From Actinomycetes bacterium (GTDB lineage: Bacteria > Actinomycetota > Acidimicrobiia > Acidimicrobiales > Palsa-688): 7,058 nucleotides of DNA. Below the pieces are notes generated by a model. That model was not told the origin of the DNA. It made no database searches and saw only the letters and a program-made list of their open reading frames with translations. Positions 1 through 6,295 of the stretch are shown piece by piece. The translations under genes and the position numbers were made by a program. Position 1 is the first letter of the stretch. Each line of letters starts with the position of its first letter. The stretch spans positions 1 through 7,058 of the forward strand of contig JAJZWW010000168.1 in the NCBI GenBank assembly GCA_021846485.1, read 5' to 3'.

Positions 1-8
1 CGATGGGG

Positions 9-52
9 TGGGTCGGGGGTGGGTCTGGGGTGGGTCTGCGGTGGGTCTGCGG
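9..52. repeat. G-rich 11-bp tandem repeat, four units
   Basis: Four consecutive 11-bp units begin at 9, 20, 31 and 42. The last two are identical (TGGGTCTGCGG); the first two differ from them by one or two bases (TGGGTCGGGGG, TGGGTCTGGGG). The array may continue to the left of the window. The plus strand carries many closely spaced runs of three to five G, enough to form a G-quadruplex. No coding frame here has any recognisable protein signature. The role is unknown; it could be a simple minisatellite. Confidence 0.75.
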
Positions 53-53
53 G

Positions 54-138
54 AACTGGGCGCACTGGAGCGAACTGGGTGCATTCGATGCCCGATACGT
101 GGGTCCAACGCACCCACTTCTGCTCTACGCACCCAGTT
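54..138. repeat. Four-box dyad array (AACTGGGYGCR)
   Basis: An 11-bp box occurs four times. It reads AACTGGGCGCA at 54-64 and AACTGGGTGCA at 73-83 on the plus strand, and AAGTGGGTGCG at 109-119 and AACTGGGTGCG at 128-138 on the minus strand. Within each pair the copies are spaced exactly 19 bp start to start. The whole set is symmetrical about position 96. The outer boxes include a perfect 10-bp inverted repeat (73-82 against 129-138), and a smaller inverted repeat lies inside (99-104 against 112-117). It lies downstream of ogt, beyond its stop codon. It could be an operator for a gene to the left, an extragenic repeat, or a structured 3' end; the sequence does not decide between these. Confidence 0.6.
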
Positions 139-247
139 GCCGAGAGATTTCTCCTCGCTACGTCACCCCAACCGGCTCCCGTACCACTACGAGCGTCGTC
201 GGACGCGCCAGGAGTATCGGAAGGGGTTTGGACGGCGGGTACCCGGC

Positions 248-751
248 TCAGCGGGCTCGCAGTCCGGCGACGGCCCGCTCGTGGTCGAGGAGCCAGCGCT
301 TGGCGCCGAGCCCCCACCCGTAGCCGCCGAGGCCTCCAGCGGCGACCACCCGGTGGCAGGGCACGACGATGGTCACCGGGTTGGCGCCGTTGGCCCGTCC
401 CACCGCGCGGGCCGCTCCCGGCGAGCCGAGGCCGGCGGCCAGTTCCCCGTAGCCGCGGGTGGCCCCGAAGGGGATCATCCGCAACGCGGACCACACCTTC
501 CGCTGCCAGTCGGTGCCCTCCGCGCGCAGTGGCAGGTCGAAGGTGGTCCGGGTCCCGGCGAAGTACTCTCCGAGCTGGCGGCGAGCCTCCTCGACGGTAT
601 CGCCGCCCTCCACCCAGCCCGGATCGGCGCGCGGCGCGCGGGGGTGGTCGGCCACGTGCACGCCGGAGAGGCGCCCGCCTCGCGCCACGACCAGCAGCTC
701 ACCGATCGGTGACGGGGCACGGATGTAAGAGACCACATGGACAGAGACCAT
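248..751 (-). CDS. ogt: Methylated-DNA--protein-cysteine methyltransferase (O6-alkylguanine repair)
   Basis: This protein of about 167 residues removes alkyl groups from O6-alkylguanine in DNA by transferring them to its own cysteine, a one-time suicide reaction. The active site PCHRV is at residues 131-135, with acceptor Cys132. The DNA-binding helix carries the expected arginine finger in RAVGRA (Arg115), followed by the Asn-Pro pair at 124-125. Tyr101 and the GGYGWGL segment with KRWLLDHE close the usual fold. The N-terminal SPIG motif (14-17) matches the family start, so I chose the ATG at 751 rather than the GTG at 880, which would run through the neighbouring gene. A GGGAG lies only one base before this ATG, too close for a normal ribosome binding site, so translation may be leaderless. 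It diverges from the Ada-AlkA gene, a partner in the same repair response. Confidence 0.93.
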   Translation of the reverse strand: MVSVHVVSYIRAPSPIGELLVVARGGRLSGVHVADHPRAPRADPGWVEGGDTVEEARRQLGEYFAGTRTTFDLPLRAEGTDWQRKVWSALRMIPFGATRGYGELAAGLGSPGAARAVGRANGANPVTIVVPCHRVVAAGGLGGYGWGLGAKRWLLDHERAVAGLRAR

Positions 752-848
752 GCTCCCAGCTTGGCGCCTCGGAGCGGACGGATCCGGACCGGACGCGACG
801 ATGTCCAGCTCCCGTCCGGATGCGTCCGGTTGACCCCGGCACACTGGC
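752..848. promoter_or_regulatory. Divergent control region with 20-bp inverted repeat
   Basis: The 97 bp between the two divergent repair genes hold an imperfect dyad. Bases 773-792 match the reverse complement of 811-830 at 17 of 20 positions, around an 18-bp spacer centred near 801.5. Each arm contains GGACGnATCCGGAC. A second, perfect 9-bp pairing (ACCGGACGC at 788-796 with GCGTCCGGT at 822-830) overlaps it. No convincing -10/-35 pair is visible. Because the fusion protein encoded to the right has Ada and AraC-type DNA-binding parts, autoregulation through this dyad is a reasonable inference: one arm may serve each promoter. It does not resemble the E. coli Ada box in an obvious way. Confidence 0.55.
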
Positions 849-2213
849 GTGGTGGCCGCCGTTTCCGCCGTCGTCACCACCGGGATCTACTGCTGCCCGG
901 GGTGCGGGGCCCGGCCCGACCCATCACACGTGCGCCCCTTCCCGAGCGCCGCGGCCGCGGAGGCCGCCGGGTTCCGGGCGTGCCTGCGCTGCCGCCCCTA
1001 CCGGCTCCCGGGTGCGCCGAGCGCCTCGGACCCCGAGCTGGTGTGCCGGGCCGTGGGGCTGGTCGTCGCCGGGTTCCTCGACGGTGCGGGGGAGGAGGAC
1101 CTCGGCCGGCGACTCGGGGTGTCGGCCCGCCACCTGCGGCGGCTGTTCTCCCTGCACGTGGGGGTGACCCCCGACGGGCTGGCCCGCAGCCGCCGGGTCC
1201 ATTTCGCCCGCCGCCTCTTGGACGACACCGACCTGCCGGTCTCCCAGGTCGCCGCAGCGAGCGGGTACGGCAGCCTCCGGCAGCTGGACCGGGCCGCCAG
1301 GGACGTGTTCCGGGCCAGCCCGAGGGAGCTGCGCGCCCGGCGGCGGTCCGGCGACCGGCTGGTCGCCGACGGCGGCCTGGTGCTGCGGGTGCCCTACGAA
1401 GGCCCTTGCGACTGGCCAGCGTTGTGCGCCCACCTCGCCCCCCGGGCGGTGCCCGGCGTCGAGTCGGTCGTCGGAGACGTCTACCGCCGGACGGTGGAGC
1501 TGGGAGGCGACACCGGGGTGCTGGAGGTGGGGGAGGGCCCGCCCGGGGAGCTGCGCCTGCGCGCCCACCTGCCCCACTGGGAGGGGCTCATCCACGTGGT
1601 GGAGCGAGTTCGGCGGCTGGCGGGGGTGGACACCGACCACGCTGCGGCGGCGGGTCACCTGGCCGACTCGTCGCTGCTGCGCCCGCTGGTCTCGGCCCGC
1701 CCGGGGCTGCGGGTGCCCGGCGCTTGGGACCCCTTCGAGGCGGCGGTGCGGGTCCTGGTCGGCCAGCAGGTGACCGTCGCCGGCGCCACCCGGCTCGCCG
1801 GCCGGCTGGTCCGGGCCCACGGTCGTCCCGTCGGCGGGCTGGCGCCCCTCGGGCTCACCCACCGCTTCCCCGGCCCCGACGACCTGGCCGAGGCCCCGCT
1901 CGAGTCCCTCGGCCTTCCGAGCGCCCGGGCCGGGGCGCTGCGGTCCCTCGCCGCTGAGGTCGCGGCCGACCGGGTCCGCCTCGACCGCAGCGTGGGGCTC
2001 GACGAGCTGGTGTCCCGGCTGTCCGAGCTTCCCGGGGTGGGTCCCTGGAGCGCCCAGTCGATAGCCCTGCGCGCCGGGGAGCCCGACGCCTTCCCGGCGA
2101 CCGACCTCGGTCTGCGCCGGGCGCTTGCCGCCCGGGGCGCGACGCCAGCCGACGTCGAGGGCTGGCGCCCCTGGCGGTCGTTGGCCGCGATGCACCTGTG
2201 GTCGGCTGGCTGA
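849..2213 (+). CDS. alkA: Ada-type methylphosphotriester sensor / AraC HTH / AlkA DNA-3-methyladenine glycosylase fusion
   Basis: This is a three-part DNA repair protein of 454 residues. Residues 8-50 are an Ada-like zinc module with Cys15, Cys19, Cys45 and Cys48 in the order TGIYC..C...C..C; the first cysteine is the usual methyl acceptor from DNA phosphotriesters. Residues 60-163 form an AraC-type helix-turn-helix. Residues 177-454 are the AlkA glycosylase, with the helix-hairpin-helix LPGVGPW at 394-400 and catalytic Asp419 in FPATDLGLRR. It excises alkylated bases and probably activates alkylation-response genes. An in-frame TGA at 831-833 leaves GTG 849 (or GTG 852) as the only start, with no clear ribosome binding site. 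The Ada module is therefore about 20 residues short: the usual N-terminal segment, with its RDxRFDG-like motif, is absent and was not found in other frames. The rest looks complete. Confidence 0.92.
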   Translation: MVAAVSAVVTTGIYCCPGCGARPDPSHVRPFPSAAAAEAAGFRACLRCRPYRLPGAPSASDPELVCRAVGLVVAGFLDGAGEEDLGRRLGVSARHLRRLFSLHVGVTPDGLARSRRVHFARRLLDDTDLPVSQVAAASGYGSLRQLDRAARDVFRASPRELRARRRSGDRLVADGGLVLRVPYEGPCDWPALCAHLAPRAVPGVESVVGDVYRRTVELGGDTGVLEVGEGPPGELRLRAHLPHWEGLIHVVERVRRLAGVDTDHAAAAGHLADSSLLRPLVSARPGLRVPGAWDPFEAAVRVLVGQQVTVAGATRLAGRLVRAHGRPVGGLAPLGLTHRFPGPDDLAEAPLESLGLPSARAGALRSLAAEVAADRVRLDRSVGLDELVSRLSELPGVGPWSAQSIALRAGEPDAFPATDLGLRRALAARGATPADVEGWRPWRSLAAMHLWSAG

Positions 2214-2215
2214 GG

Positions 2216-2242
2216 GCCTGCCACGGGTCCCGGCCGGCAGGC
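2216..2242 (+). terminator. GC hairpin after the Ada-AlkA stop codon
   Basis: Three bases after the TGA at 2211-2213, GCCTGCC (2216-2222) pairs perfectly with GGCAGGC (2236-2242). The 13-nt loop can pair further. No T-run follows, so this is not a textbook intrinsic terminator. Its position at the convergent gene ends makes a transcript-end or stabilising hairpin likely. Confidence 0.5.
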
Positions 2243-2283
2243 GAGCACTCGCCCTACCGGCTCGGGGTGATCCGGGGGTCTGC

Positions 2284-2570
2284 TCAGGGCCGGGGGAGCG
2301 TGCGACCTCCGGCAGCGGTAGCGGAGGCGAGCTCGGCGTCGTAGGCGACCAATTCGTGGGCGGCGATGCGCAGCGCCGTGGCGAGATGGGTGGCGTCGGC
2401 GTAACGGCGGAGACCGGGGAGAAGACCGGCGGTTGTCAGGTTCCCGCCTTCCAGATCGACCAGCGCCAACGCCGAGCAGAGCGCGCGCCGCTCGACCGGA
2501 GATGTGCTCGGGGCGGCGATCCGCGGCGCAGGGCGACTCGATGCACGCCTACATCGAGGTTGCCCGATGT
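2284..2570 (-). pseudogene. Remnant of a VapC-like PIN-domain toxin gene
   Basis: The last 61 codons (2284-2469) encode a segment with the C-terminal pattern of VapC ribonuclease toxins: a hydrophobic ALVDLE strand, then YADATHLATALRIAAHELV and a YDAEL segment in which Asp residues occupy the metal-binding positions. The frame stays open upstream to about 2706 but has no ATG or GTG and only a TTG at 2469. The N-terminal half of the PIN domain, with its first catalytic Asp, is absent. A weak match to the middle of the fold (VHRVALRR, near 2546-2523) sits in a different frame, which suggests a frameshift followed by loss of the 5' part. No VapB antitoxin is seen. The remnant begins just after the Rieske gene's stop. 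The upstream limit of the remnant is uncertain; 2470-2641 otherwise holds nothing I can name. Confidence 0.6.
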
Positions 2571-2641
2571 CGCCGGTGGTTTTGCGGCGCTCGAGGTGGT
2601 CGGCAAGGCCGCGGGACTTGGTCTCCTCTGGTGTAGCTGGG

Positions 2642-3832
2642 CTAGTAGGGTCCTGGGGCCGGACCGGGGGAGCAGCGGGTGGCCACCCAGCCGTGGAAGG
2701 TCTCCATCACGTGCTCGGCCGGGACGAGCACCGGGTCGAATGCCGTCGAGGCGGCGCCGAGCTGGCAGCGCTCGCACGCCGAGAAGTCCTGGAGGTTGGT
2801 GGTGTCGAGCAGACTGACTGCCTCCGAGGGGTCGAAGGCGGGGTCGGCGACGGCCTCGGGCTCGAAGAGCCACTCGACCCGGACCTTGCTCCGCCCGGGC
2901 CCGAGCGGCTCGATGCGGAAGAAGGCCACGTGGTCCGGGACGAGCACGGCGAGCACGTTTGGCAGGAGGATCACCCCGTAGAAGAGCCGGTCGTCGGTGT
3001 CGTTCAGGGTGCGTAGCCGGGGCCGGGAGGCTCGGTGGGAGGCGGAGAACGCCTCCACGTCGGGTCCGAGGCGGGCTCCCCGGCCGACCCCGCCGCTGAC
3101 GCTGCCGTAGCCGGAGCGGAACTCGGGTATCGCCGCGGTGAGCTCCGGGTGCAGTGGGGCGCAGTGGTAGCACTCCATGAAGTTCTCGACGATCGACTTC
3201 CAGTTGGCGGCGACGTCGTAGGTGATCTCATGGCCGACGGCGAGCCGCTCGATCCCGTAGCGGTCGAAGGTGGCGGGGTCCCCGAAGCGGTCGAGCAGCT
3301 GGGGCTCGATCTCCTCGGCCAGCGAGGTGGTCCCCGCCTCGAGGCGCACCCAGGCGTAGCCGGCCCACTCCTCGACCTCCACGTCGAGGAGCCCCCGGTC
3401 GAGGGTCTCGAGCGGCGGGAGCTCCCGGGCGTTGGGGGCGGCGAGGAGCCGCCCGTCGAGACCGTAGGTCCAGGCGTGGTACGGGCAGCGGATCACCCTC
3501 GCTGGTTGCGGAGAGGGCTCCAGACAGAGGCGGGCGCCCCGGTGACGGCACAGGTTGCGGAACGCGCGCAGGCCCCCGTCGGCCTGGCGCACCACCAGCA
3601 CGCTCTCGCCGGCCACCGCGGCCACGAGCTGGCTTCCCGGGGCTGCCAGGTGGGCGCTGCGAGCGGCGCAGCACCAGCTGCGGGCGAACACCGATACCAG
3701 TTCGTGGCGGAAGACCCCCTCGTCGAGATATGCCTCGCGCCGGAGCCCGGGGCGCAGTTGCGTGGCCGGCGGTCCCTCGCCGCCGGCGGCCCGGTCCCCG
3801 ACCGGGGGCGGGAGCCCTACAGGTGCGGCCAT
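2642..3832 (-). CDS. Rieske non-heme iron oxygenase, alpha subunit, GbcA/CntA-like (quaternary amine catabolism)
   Basis: This is a terminal oxygenase of 396 residues. The Rieske [2Fe-2S] site is CRHRG at 95-99 and CPYHAW at 116-121 (ligands Cys95, His97, Cys116, His119). The catalytic iron site lies in NWKSIVENFMECYHCAPLH (210-228), with His223 and His228, and Asp349 in NLQDF as third ligand. The residue three before the first His is Glu220, where most ring-hydroxylating dioxygenases have the bridging Asp. Carnitine oxygenase CntA is known to use Glu there. The C-terminal QDFSACERCQLG pattern also fits the glycine betaine/carnitine group rather than aromatic dioxygenases. It sits 16 bp behind a quaternary-amine binding protein gene, so it probably attacks the imported compound (betaine, carnitine, stachydrine or similar). 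Its reductase partner is not in the window. Length and motifs look complete. Confidence 0.9.
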   Translation of the reverse strand: MAAPVGLPPPVGDRAAGGEGPPATQLRPGLRREAYLDEGVFRHELVSVFARSWCCAARSAHLAAPGSQLVAAVAGESVLVVRQADGGLRAFRNLCRHRGARLCLEPSPQPARVIRCPYHAWTYGLDGRLLAAPNARELPPLETLDRGLLDVEVEEWAGYAWVRLEAGTTSLAEEIEPQLLDRFGDPATFDRYGIERLAVGHEITYDVAANWKSIVENFMECYHCAPLHPELTAAIPEFRSGYGSVSGGVGRGARLGPDVEAFSASHRASRPRLRTLNDTDDRLFYGVILLPNVLAVLVPDHVAFFRIEPLGPGRSKVRVEWLFEPEAVADPAFDPSEAVSLLDTTNLQDFSACERCQLGAASTAFDPVLVPAEHVMETFHGWVATRCSPGPAPGPY

Positions 3833-3838
3833 CGGGAG

Positions 3839-3846
3839 TCCTCCCC
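3839..3846 (-). promoter_or_regulatory. Strong ribosome binding site for the Rieske gene
   Basis: On the minus strand GGGGAGGA ends six bases before the ATG at 3832, and it begins two bases after the stop codon of the binding protein gene. This fixes the Rieske start and suggests independent, efficient initiation within the polycistronic transcript. Confidence 0.8.
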
Positions 3847-3848
3847 TC

Positions 3849-4904
3849 TCAGGAACGGCTGCCGAGCAGCCCGTTGGCCTTCAAGAACGCGTCGGCGACG
3901 GTCTGCGGGCTCGCCTTGTCGATGACCACGCCCTTGTTGAGCGCCTGCATGACCGAGGTGGTGAGCAGGTCGGTCAGCTTGGCGTAGATCGTCTGGAACT
4001 CGGGCCCGAGCTCACCGAGCAGCTTGGACTTGATCACCAGTCCGACGTGCTGGAAGCCGAAGATGTGCTTGGTGTCGGCCAGCGGCGTGTACTTGCCCGA
4101 CAGCAGCTGCGGGTCGGTGGAGAAGGCGTCGGCGACGGTGCACTCGTGGCGGTCCAGGGCCTGGTACTGCAGGCCCGTGCTCAGCGGCACGAACTGCAGG
4201 TTGGTGAGCCCGTAGGCCTCCTTCAGGCCCAGGTAGCCCTCGTAGCGGTTCTCCTCGGAGGGGTAGTCGCAGAACTTCATCGGCCCGAGCCCTTTCAGCT
4301 GACCCACGTTGGTGAGGTGGTGCGCTTGGGCGAAGCTCTTCAGGACCACCAGCTCGTCGGTGTCGTAGAAGGGTGTCTCGGGCTTCATCACCGTCGCGCC
4401 GTGGGCCTGCTCGTACGCCTCGGCGAGCTTGTAGGTCTGGGCCTCGGAGGTGAGCGGCTTGGTGTAGCCGGCGTCGGTAGCGGCTATCTCCCCGAGGTAC
4501 TCGGGGTAGGCGTTGATCTTGCCGGCCTGGAACACCCGGTTGATGAGCGAGGACCCCCCGATGTTGGGCTTCAGCACGACGTGGTAGCCCTCGGCCTTGA
4601 ACGCGTCGGCGTACAGGTACCCGAGGAGGTACTCCTCCTCGAAGTTCTTGTCGCCGAGGACGATCGTCGGCTTGCCGGCCCCCGGCAGGGCGCTCGCGCT
4701 GGAGGACGACGAGGTGGTGGAGCTCGTCGACGAGGAGGAGGCGGAGGTGCCCGAGGGACCGGACGTGCCGCCCGGGCTGCTGGCCGGTGAGGAGGACCCG
4801 CAGGCGGAGAGCAGCGCGGCCAGGGCGAGGGTCCCGAGCAGGGCGGGCCCGGATCGGGACCGCCTGCGGGGGCGGGTGGTGGTCTCGGTCTGATGGGGCT
4901 TCAC
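3849..4904 (-). CDS. Glycine betaine/choline-type ABC transporter substrate-binding lipoprotein (OsmF/OpuCC family)
   Basis: This protein of 351 residues captures the substrate for the importer at the outer face of the membrane. It has a basic N-terminus, a hydrophobic segment (20-32) and a lipobox LSAC with lipidated Cys35. A flexible Ser/Thr/Pro/Gly-rich linker covers about 36-77, and the binding domain starts at KPTIVLGDKNF. Family signatures are GDKNF, the YPEYLG segment, the PFYDTDELVVL stretch, GLQYQALD and the FGFQHVG segment. Compared with family members I remember, it appears full length with no internal gap, unlike two of its transporter partners. The GTG start at 4904 is preceded by GGAG with eight bases between. 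The gene lies 46 bp after the second permease and 16 bp before the Rieske gene. The exact ligand cannot be read from sequence alone. Confidence 0.92.
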   Translation of the reverse strand: MKPHQTETTTRPRRRSRSGPALLGTLALAALLSACGSSSPASSPGGTSGPSGTSASSSSTSSTTSSSSSASALPGAGKPTIVLGDKNFEEEYLLGYLYADAFKAEGYHVVLKPNIGGSSLINRVFQAGKINAYPEYLGEIAATDAGYTKPLTSEAQTYKLAEAYEQAHGATVMKPETPFYDTDELVVLKSFAQAHHLTNVGQLKGLGPMKFCDYPSEENRYEGYLGLKEAYGLTNLQFVPLSTGLQYQALDRHECTVADAFSTDPQLLSGKYTPLADTKHIFGFQHVGLVIKSKLLGELGPEFQTIYAKLTDLLTTSVMQALNKGVVIDKASPQTVADAFLKANGLLGSRS

Positions 4905-4954
4905 TTGATCTTCTCCATGGTCTCGTGGGAGGTGGGGTGGGTGGTGTCGGTCAT
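4901..4954 (-). CDS. Possible 17-residue coupling peptide between permease and binding protein
   Basis: A small frame encoding MTDTTHPTSHETMEKIK fits exactly into the gap between two operon genes. Its ATG overlaps the permease stop as ATGA (4954-4951), and its TGA overlaps the GTG start of the binding protein as GTGA (4904-4901). It also contains the GGAG ribosome binding site of the downstream gene (4916-4913). It has no ribosome binding site of its own that I can identify. It could let ribosomes run from one gene to the next, or be coincidence. No known peptide family is recognised. Confidence 0.3.
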   Translation of the reverse strand: MTDTTHPTSHETMEKIK

Positions 4955-5550
4955 GAGGTGGCGGGGGCGGCCTCTTGCGGGGCGGTGCGGCTCCCTGCCA
5001 GCGAGACCATCTGGGTCCGCTCCTGGCGGGCGATCCTGAGGCCCTTGGGGGTGGCGAGCCGGCGCAGGCCGGCTACCAGCCCAGCCGCGGCGAAGGCGAT
5101 GACGACGATGACCGCGGTGGCCCCGAGCACGCCGCCGAGGCCGAACTCGGCCTGGTCGGTGATCACCGCGCCGAGCGTGGCGTTGGATCCGGCGACGCTC
5201 GACAGGTAGGCCGTGGCGATCACGAACACGGTGCTCGTCTCGACACCGGTGAGGATCGGCGGGATGGCGAGGACGACGAGGGCCAGCATGATGTTGAGGA
5301 AGCCGATCCCCACGAGGGTGAGGAGCACGGCGATCACCGCCAGGGTGGGCAGGGCCCGGGCGACGTTGCCCCCTGAGATCGCGAGGAACGAGCCGCGGTG
5401 GAGGTGGCCGGTGGCGACCCCGACGGGGAGCGAGACGGCCAGGGCCACGCCCAAGGCGGCCGCCGACAACACGACCTGGTTGCCGGCCTTGGTCAGCCAC
5501 AGCTCCGGGTGGTTGACGAGGAAGTCGGCGGCGTGGGTGAGCAGGTTCAT
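4951..5550 (-). CDS. ABC transporter permease (OpuCB/YehW-like) lacking the EAA coupling loop
   Basis: This membrane protein of 199 residues is one of two permeases of the quaternary-amine importer. Family landmarks are present in order: the N-terminal segment with a first membrane span (about 25-46), GGNVARALPTLAVIAVLL (60-77), a span ending LAIPPILT (94-101), then GVETSTVFVIATAYL (102-116), TLGAVI and a last span near 140-163. Between Thr101 and Gly102 (DNA near 5248) about 40 residues usual in this family are missing. They should contain the EAA motif of the form EAA...GMGM...P, the loop that docks on the ATPase. The reading frame is intact on both sides. The gene starts 7 bp after the first permease and ends 46 bp before the binding protein. 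As it stands, coupling to the ATPase through this subunit is doubtful. Confidence 0.85.
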   Translation of the reverse strand: MNLLTHAADFLVNHPELWLTKAGNQVVLSAAALGVALAVSLPVGVATGHLHRGSFLAISGGNVARALPTLAVIAVLLTLVGIGFLNIMLALVVLAIPPILTGVETSTVFVIATAYLSSVAGSNATLGAVITDQAEFGLGGVLGATAVIVVIAFAAAGLVAGLRRLATPKGLRIARQERTQMVSLAGSRTAPQEAAPATS

Positions 5551-5557
5551 CGCGGTC

Positions 5558-6295
5558 TCAGTCCACCCGGGCCCGGCGCCAGGGGGTGAGGAGCCTCTGG
5601 AGCCCGACGAGCAGGGCGTCGGCGAAGAGCGCCAGGAGGATGGCGAGCCCGCCGGCGGCGATCAGCTCGGTGTTGAAACCGGTGCTGATCCCGTCGAGGA
5701 TCGGCTGGCCCAGGCCGTCGGGGGTGATGTACGCGGCGATCGTCGCCAGCGAGATGGTGATCACCGTGGCGATCCGCAGCCCGGCCATGATCGTCGGCAC
5801 GGCGACCGGCATCCGGACTCGTAGAAGGATCTGGGTCTCGGTCATGCCCATGCCCCGGGCCGCGCCGACCACCTCGGGAGGCGTCTCGCGCAGCCCGGCG
5901 AGGATGTTGGCGAACAGGGCGAGCAGGGTGTAGCCGACCAGGCCGATCTCGATGGTGAGGAGGGTCAGTCCGGTGAGCGGGACGAGCAGCTCGAAGAGGG
6001 CCAGCGACGGGATCGTGTAGAGGAGGGTGGAGAAGCCGGTGAAGAGCCGGTCGAACCAGGAGACCCGCTGCGCCGCCAGGGCGGCGGCGAAGGCAAGCAC
6101 GAAGCCGATCGCCACCGCGGTCACGGTCATCTCGATGTGCTGGAGGAGCTTGGGCTCGAGAACGCCGGTCCAGTTGTCCGCCACCCACGACGGGCAGAAC
6201 AGCGAGCTCGGGTTGGTGACGCATCTCGACCGGGCGTGGATGATGGGGATGACCGGCGCCCCGCTGGCGCCGACCCGGGCGGCGAGGGCCGTCAC
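5558..6295 (-). CDS. ABC transporter permease, quaternary-amine importer, intact EAA motif
   Basis: This is an inner-membrane permease of 245 residues. I chose the GTG at 6295 because it overlaps the ATPase stop as GTGA (6295-6292), a common coupling arrangement; a longer frame to 6529 only reads through the ATPase gene. The N-terminal NPSSLFCPSWV segment is followed by about five hydrophobic spans (near 57-75, 86-106, 110-133, 169-190 and 210-232). The EAA loop is present at 141-163 (EVVGAARGMGM, then ILLRVRMP), so this subunit can dock on the ATPase. This contrasts with the second permease. There is no strong ribosome binding site, consistent with translational coupling to the ATPase gene. 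Confidence 0.9.
   Translation of the reverse strand: MTALAARVGASGAPVIPIIHARSRCVTNPSSLFCPSWVADNWTGVLEPKLLQHIEMTVTAVAIGFVLAFAAALAAQRVSWFDRLFTGFSTLLYTIPSLALFELLVPLTGLTLLTIEIGLVGYTLLALFANILAGLRETPPEVVGAARGMGMTETQILLRVRMPVAVPTIMAGLRIATVITISLATIAAYITPDGLGQPILDGISTGFNTELIAAGGLAILLALFADALLVGLQRLLTPWRRARVD

Noticed and set aside
236..245. Palindrome CGGGTACCCG just after the ogt stop as a terminator
   Set aside because: There is no loop between the halves and no T-run, so it cannot form a terminator hairpin; short palindromes are common in GC-rich DNA.
752..880. Upstream GTG start for ogt at 880
   Set aside because: It would read through the operator region and into the first codons of the Ada-AlkA gene; the family N-terminus SPIG is reached properly from the ATG at 751.
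924..2195. Long minus-strand frame of 423 codons opposite the Ada-AlkA gene
   Set aside because: It is a shadow of a GC-rich gene: composition is dominated by Gly, Pro, Ala and Arg, with no domain, while the plus strand carries clear Ada, AraC and AlkA motifs.
3555..4790. Plus-strand frame of 411 codons across the Rieske and binding protein genes
   Set aside because: Both underlying minus-strand genes have strong family motifs. The plus-strand frame spans two unrelated genes and is a GC artefact.
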